From NCBI GenBank assembly GCA_947172415.1, contig OX359190.1, positions 9,238,001-9,302,000 on the forward strand: a DNA stretch of 64,000 bases. Reading direction: 5' to 3'. This DNA is from Chondrosia reniformis (taxonomy: Eukaryota > Porifera > Demospongiae > Chondrillida > Chondrillidae). Position 1 is the first letter of the stretch; each line of letters opens with the position of its first letter. The notes beneath the pieces are model-generated. The model was not told the DNA's origin. It did not search any database and saw only the letters and a program-made list of their open reading frames with translations. The translations under genes were made by a program, and so were the position numbers. This document shows, in pieces, positions 57,670 to 64,000 of the stretch.

Positions 57670-60240
57670 GTCCAATAAACGACAAAATGTGATAACACTA
57701 TTTAAGAAATTTACAATTCCAGTTCTGCGAAATAAAAGAAATTAGGCACAGTGAGTTGTATACCCAAGCTTAAGTTCAGCTGCAGTTTTATTCACTAATT
57801 TGAATGTTTACATAACCAATGCGACCGCACGCGTGTAGTCAATATGATCAAATTACTTATTATGTACATATAGCATGTCATTTGTTTTTCTACTTGTAAA
57901 TTGCCTAAAACAACTGTTATAATTAGCAAAAGACATACAGCAGATTAGCGGTTTAAATTGTCATACCTATAAGTCTTATAATAATAATAATAATAATAAT
58001 TGTTTATTATTGTGACATGCCATACAAAGAACTGAAATCAGAAAAAGATGGCCCAACCAGGTTTGGTTTTGGCTCTTATATTATGAGGATGCCAGGCATT
58101 AGACTTGTTCTCTCAGATATAGGCTCACACATGTCTAGTAACACGTAACACACACAGCATGCTTCTCTGTGAGGTGTCAGGGCTTATCCTAATTAGCTGA
58201 TGTGTGCAGTCTGGATGACTGGATATATTGTAATTCCCCTTGCAATATATGGATAAACAAATTTCCCAGTTCCTCACACATGATCACCTTGCGGCAAAAT
58301 AGTATATGTGATGACTTTGCCACACCTATAACAACTATGAATATCACACAAGGTGTAAATTATGAATATTATAAAACGAATGGTTCCCAAACCATATATA
58401 CCTTAATGTATAGGAAGTCTGTAGGAATTTCCAACAAATGTGGTATTTTATAACAAATCTACAACTCATAGGTATATATACCTCATGAATTTTCAGAATT
58501 AATAATCAAAATACATATACCAGAGATTAAAGAAACTGATATTTGATATTTTATTTATCATATAACTTGTGTATGTATGTAAAAATGTTATTAATTATTA
58601 ATTATTTGTTTGACAACATGATGTCTATGTACACAAAAGTATAAAAAATTGCCCTGCCAATACCTCTAACATCAAATTCATGCAGTGTATGTTGCATTGT
58701 CACCATGCAAGGAAACACTCTTTATGGTCTTACACTTACACAGACCTTATAGGTCCCTTCGTCTATATCTATTTGCTTATAAGTAATGTAATATACAGGT
58801 ATATAATCAGTTCCTATCATGTGTTACGTGTGTTTGGGCCATACTAATTAAATGGGAGACAACTGTATACAGTTTTCAAGAAATAGAGCAATTAACCATG
58901 CAGTCACGAATATTTTAGACGTTTTTGTACACAAAAACTGTATATAGGCCCTGGAAGGCTGATGGTTAACATCCAATTTTTTATATATTATGTAGGTATT
59001 TCTGTCTTGTTTTTTTATGCATGCTTACCATATTGGGGGAAGTGTACATTACTCAATAATGAAAGTAACCTATATATAGCAAGCATGCATGAAATGAAGA
59101 ATATTTGCGGAATTATAGGAAGCTAGGAATCAAAGTTTATGGGCAGTTGCCCGTAGTGACACTGCATGTACTTATGACAAATTTTAATATATTATTTCTA
59201 GTAGGGACATCCCTGTCTAATGATGGCACACTATATATTACATGAGTATTTATAACTAACTACTTTAGATATTGAAAGTGCATATCAATATTGACTATAT
59301 ATTGCAACATTGTTGATCTTGTGTGTTGCTAATGTGATTACAATGTTTCTTGTATAAAAATATGAGTTAATGTATCCATAATGTGCACTTCATTGGTTAC
59401 ATTCAGTTTGAAAGTAACATTAACCACCTTGATCCTGGTTACCTAGCAACACTTCTGACTCCTTCCTCAGTGGTGTACCATCATGAGTCTCGTGCCTCAG
59501 CAAGTGGTAACCTTCACCTACCTCAACCATCAACAAACTTTGTTAAAAAGCTTTTGTATTTCAATTCCATTATGGAACTCCCTACCTGAAGGTTATATAT
59601 TGAAAAGACAAAATGTGTATAAAGGCTACATATAAAGCAAAGTGTGGTCATTGTGGATGGATTGTATATGTATATATACACTAGTATAGGCAGAACTAAA
59701 AAGAAATTATGAATATATAGCAACTTCTGGGATAATAAATTAGAATCATTAATGATATTAAAAAGTTTAGAAAAGTGAAAATGAAAATGGTAACTTGGTG
59801 CTTGTAAGGTATTTGTTACTGTATGACTAGTCACAAGGATTTCTTAGTTTTATACAGAACTGTAATTGTATATTTTCTGGTTATGGAGTCATATATAGAC
59901 TATAGTACAAATCTGTAAAAAGTATTGTATTTGATTGATGATATTCTCCTCATTTGTAGATGACTTGGCAATCAGTTATGAGTATATATTTTAACATGGT
60001 ATATACACATTGAGTATATAGTTAGAAACATGTTTCTGACAAGTATTTTATGCGGTTGTGTATTATATTTCTCGCGTAAGGTTATGGTTATATCATTCGA
60101 CACTTCTCTAGTCACGAGACCATTATCGTTGCGTCTCAAATATGGCTTCGACTTCTTGGTAGATTCCAACAGGGACGGTATATAAGCACAGATCAGAGTT
60201 TTCATTAGCCTATATAGAAGCTTAAGGAATTCATAGCCAG
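57670..60240. other. Intergenic, no gene recognised
   Basis: Lies between the divergent KCTD-type and GFPT genes, so it holds both promoters. An (ATA)n microsatellite lies at about 57979-58002. Short open stretches at 58202-58453 and 59383-59589 have no domain or splice support. Confidence 0.5.
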
Positions 60241-60277
60241 TCGTTATATAAGAGGGTGTCGCCACAAGAGCAGCAAT

Positions 60278-63200
60278 ATGTGCGGTGAGTAGCATCAACG
60301 AGTTTCGCATGTAATTCTGTAGTTTGTCTACATATCAGAGCTATTGAAATACGGAGATGGATTTTGAACCAATGCTAGATTCATCTCTAAAAAATAAACA
60401 TAACAATTCCATCTCTTCAGGAATATTTGCTTATCTGAATTATCTGGTGCCAAAGAAGCGCCGGCAAATCCTAGAAGCGCTCCTTACTGGCCTTAAGCGC
60501 CTTGAGTACAGAGGATACGACTCCGCAGGTTAGAGCTAAGAGATATCCTCTACTTACGAGACAACATGCAAGCCTTTCAGTGTCGAGCATTGTCGCCATT
60601 TCACTACTGCAGTTGCTGCAGGCGATATTAACCTTTATTGTATTTCGTAACTCTATAATTACCGCACTACACTAGTCTCTATATTATACTCTAAAGTTAT
60701 AGGAATGTTAACATAGGTTGGTTGCAGAACATATGCTGTACAGTGGCAGATTTAGGGAGATCCTACATATATATATAAAGCTAAAACACATACTACAGCT
60801 ACTAGTTTTGACCTCTAACAGCTAATTGGAGTTACTTAGTGCCATTATCTGTTAATTGTCTTGTAGGAGTTGCATTTGATGCAGCAGTATTGACCAATGG
60901 CAATGGAGAATCTTTCAAAAATGGAACCATTCAGTAAGGACTTACGAACACATGTACACATGATTTAAATTTCTTTGAACTGTAGCAGGGTAGAAATTGA
61001 TAGGAAGTTGACAGTGTTGTATTCAATATCTATGAAGATTACATTAAAGAATTTGTTGATTATAGAAGGAAGTTTATTTGTTTATTACTTTCTGTGGTAT
61101 TGTTTTTCAAGAGGTTGTCTAATTTTTATATGAATACCTCTGCCCATGGTATAATATATAATTAGTACAGAGATGCCTTATTTAAAAGGTACACAAGGAT
61201 ATGCATATTGATATGAACGTAGGGGATGATGCAGAAAGTTCTAAACATTTCACTGCACTGAACACTGAAGTGGTTTCAACATACGCAGGTCAATATTTCC
61301 CATTCTCAGACAATACTAACAAACCCCTTGCCAAGTTATTTGCAGTCCTAGTGTAAATCTCTTTCAATTAAGAGCTCATAGCTTCCAGTTGGGGGAGAGT
61401 CTAGCCTGTTATAAATCCCTCACACTTGACTTGATTTTCACCTTTGAAGCCTTAAGAGGTCAAATTCCCACAGTATGCAGTGGAAGGTAGCTGTTAAGCA
61501 TGCATAGTCAGCACTACCCAGTGTTAAAAGCTCAGCATCTCAGCATGCCATCTAGACCTATTATCAGCTCACTAGTCTGCTAGTAATTAGTGGGCTTGAT
61601 GAGTAGCCATTTTATTGAGGGAACTTGATATATACATGTATAATATATGGAATGTAAGAAACTTAATTGTCCTCTGTGTGACCACCTTATACATGCAATG
61701 TCTTGCAGGCCAGACCTCCCATCCCTCCATTTGCATTGAGGGTTACTCCAAGGTGATTGGTGGTGGATCCACATTCTTCTTAATGCATTTTTAACCAAAT
61801 GTTTACTTAATACATTCCATGTACATCAAGTCACCTCAATAAAATGGCTACTCATTTGAGCCACTTAATCCTTTGTGAGCTTAAAAGTGACACAAACCTG
61901 TAATACACATGTGTGCATTTTACTCAGAACCAGGTGTCTTGCAGGCCAGACCTCCCATCCCTCCTTTTGCATGGTGGGATACTCCGAAATGTTGTCCAGG
62001 TGCCATCTGTCTTTAGAATGTGCTTCCAGGAATGACTTTTCATTTCTGCTTCCTTTGTATTGAATTCTTTCCATATCTTCCATCCTGAGTTCTTTATGAG
62101 GCCATTACACAGTCATCACTTTGTATACATATATATGTTTGTTGTGTATATAAATATATTCATTCTTTTAATTTAAAGTCATTCTCTCTTTGTACGGGTT
62201 CTGTTTGGCATTATTGATGTATTTACCTTCAGAAAGGATTACACTAACTGTAAATATTGTTATGTCAGAAAAAAAATTGTCTGTAATCATTGATGATTAA
62301 TTTACTGTTGCCATGACAACCTTCATGTGGGCAAGATGTATACAGAACCTACGTATATGAACAGTCACCATTCTATATAAGACCGTTGACTTGCTTGTTT
62401 AAAGTGGCTACCTCAGAAATTCCCACTGCATTATGCTATTCTGTTAACCCAGTAACCTCTCTAATACAGCCAGATAAATTGGTTCCTATAGGCGACTAGA
62501 ATAGTAGCTATATTGATTGATTGATTGGTATACAGCTCAGTGTTTATTTATCTGATTTTGTTGACATGTTTGTTTTTGTTGTTTTGTCTGTGATGCAGGA
62601 TTGTGAAGAAGAAGGGGAAGGTCCAAGCACTATGGGATGAGCTGTTCTCGCTGCAGGACCTGGAGCTGGACACCGAGGTTGATCTGCATCTCGGGATAGC
62701 CCACACCAGATGGGCCACCCACGGTGTACCTAATGCAGTGAACAGCCACCCACAGAGATCAGACGTGAATAACGGTACGTACACTTAATCCTTGTGTGAG
62801 CACACCAATCCTAATCCTTGTGTGAGCACACCAACCCTAATCCTTTAAAGTTACCACTTCAAGCAAGTGACCATCTTAGAGAGGTGGCAATCCATCCATC
62901 CACCCACCCATCCATCCATCCATCCATCCATACACACATACATACACACATACGTATAGTATCTAGTGGGTATCTCTTTTGTGTGTAGAGTTTGTTGTGG
63001 TACACAATGGAATCATCACAAATTACAAGGACATTAAGAAATTTCTGGCAAGTTTGCACTGAAGCTGTATCCATATCACTACAGTACCTTAGACTGATCA
63101 TTTCTGCTTCCTCTTTGATATTGTGATGCCACATGTAATAAACTTCCTTTAATTACTTCAGAGGACTTTAAACCAATTTGTCTACTAATTAATTAATTCA

Positions 63201-63753
63201 AGGTTTTTGAGCTTACAATGTGCTTACAATGTAGTTTTTCAGTGAAATCATTGTGGTTGCTCTTACCATCTTGCTATGTGCTGGGGTTTTTTCTAGGAGG
63301 AGAAAGGATTCACCTTTGAATCAGACACAGACACGGAAATCATTCCAAAACTACTCAAGTATCTCTACGACACTCAAAGCAAAGATCAGAACCTGACCTT
63401 TAGTCAACTGGTAGAACAAGTAGTCTATCAAATGGTGAGTTGACCTTACCTTCTCTCTATGTACGCTTACATCACACGACCATCACATGACATTTATATG
63501 CTACATATATCTTTGGAACCAATGTCACATGACACTTGTATGTTATTTCTGTGGAACCAACATTACATGACCATCACATTCTATTTCTGTTCTTAGGAGG
63601 GAGCGTTCGCTTTGGTGTTCAAGAGCACTCATTTCCCTGGTGAAATTGTAGCAACTCGGAGGGGATCTCCCCTTCTTGTGGGCATAAAATCTAAGCATTC
63701 CATTCTCACTGATCATATTCCTGTCATCTTCAGAGAGAGGAAAGATCGAGGGT
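60278..63753 (+). CDS. GFPT: Glutamine--fructose-6-phosphate aminotransferase, N-terminal part
   Basis: Seven exons visible: 60278-60284, 60421-60528, 60867-60933, 62599-62774, 62989-63047, 63297-63434, 63597-63753, continuing past the right edge. The first exon is seven bases (ATG TGC G), so the nucleophile Cys2 is placed on a micro-exon end. Class II glutaminase hallmarks are all present: [39 protein letters not shown], and [20 protein letters not shown] with RRGSPLL. The enzyme makes glucosamine-6-phosphate from fructose-6-phosphate and glutamine, the committed step of the hexosamine pathway, in the cytosol. The sugar isomerase (SIS) half is outside the window. The intron after 63047 uses a GC donor (GCAAGT). 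The choice of donor at the last exon (63753 or 63751) is uncertain. Confidence 0.95.
61589..61866. mobile_element. Inverted-repeat element in a GFPT intron
   Basis: Arms GATGAGTAGCCATTTTATTG (61598) and CAATAAAATGGCTACTCATT (61836) pair over about 50 bases. The interior segment CTTGCAGGCCAGACCTCCCA (61702) recurs at 61938 outside the right arm, so a second fragment of the same family adjoins it (about 61900-62090). Confidence 0.7.
62888..62955. repeat. CATC/CATA microsatellite
   Basis: Runs of CCAT with interruptions (CCACCCACC), then CATA/CACA repeats, ending 34 bases before GFPT exon 5. Confidence 0.92.
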
Positions 63754-64000
63754 GTGAGTGTTTGCACTGTCTCTCTAATTATGGTAGGTAACCGTGAGGA
63801 CTGATTGTTAGAAAGGGTTCTTTTGATTTACATGAGTATGTACTTGGCAGGACGCCTTTAGTGTGTGACAACTTTGCTCAAGTGGACAAGTTCCCAGAGA
63901 AGGTTTTGCAGTATTTTACATTTCCATATGGTGTGCCTATATTGTACACGTGCATTTATAGAGCTAACTGTGTATAATAGGGCCTATATGTACATTGACT

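Noticed and set aside
59972..60310. Minus-strand 112-residue ORF overlapping the GFPT start
   Set aside because: It runs through AT-rich sequence antisense to the GFPT promoter and first exon, with no domain, no splice context and no codon bias; likely chance.

Overview
The window looks like nuclear DNA from an early-branching animal, most likely a demosponge. The evidence is an AT-rich background, many short GT-AG introns (one only 63 bp), metazoan-type genes (a ZMYND12 homologue, a KCTD-type BTB protein, animal-type GFPT, CARD/ankyrin proteins) and many small inverted-repeat transposons. Species assignment is inference. All gene models were built by eye from splice sites and reading-frame continuity.

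Left third (1-23.3 kb): one minus-strand gene can be followed exon by exon from its ATG at 23305 to the left edge. It has 21 visible exons, every splice phase agrees, and it encodes at least 1485 residues: two CARD-like domains, a Pro-rich linker, ankyrin repeats, an acidic stretch, a long coiled coil and a COR-like C-terminal module with no recognisable GTPase domain before it. An 11.3-kb intron (9153-20457) has collected a tandem duplication that copied half an ankyrin exon, a decayed pogo/Tigger transposon, a pogo-like MITE, a broken copy of the gene's own linker exons in the opposite orientation, and three small plus-strand ORF pairs with plausible splice sites.

Middle (26-51 kb): duplicated DNA carrying small unrecognised genes. 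A unit at about 26.3-32.6 kb is repeated at about 36.6-43.7 kb and in part at 47.6-48.3 kb. Each full unit carries a 130-residue ORF and an acidic 142-143-residue gene with a conserved promoter. Between the units, at 33.3-35.0 kb on the plus strand, sits a paralogue of the front of the large gene: a compact two-CARD gene with intact splice sites whose ankyrin part is replaced by a stop at the edge of a 380-bp palindrome. Two 36-bp coding minisatellites, several fold-back elements and a coiled-coil gene (50.1-50.9 kb) follow.

Right third (51-64 kb): ordinary compact genes. An unrecognised Arg/Lys-rich nuclear-type protein, ZMYND12 and a one-exon BTB/pentapeptide protein are on the minus strand. 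The first seven coding exons of GFPT, including one GC-AG intron, are on the plus strand and run off the right edge.

The least expected signal is a family of inverted-repeat elements (6.1, 11.0, 45.2 and 48.7 kb). Their central loops resemble a hammerhead ribozyme core (CTGATGA, stem II, GAAA) in three copies, with a decayed remnant in the fourth. Other notable points are a TIR element whose interior is flipped between duplicated copies, and the mosaic divergence of the two CARD genes, which suggests gene conversion.
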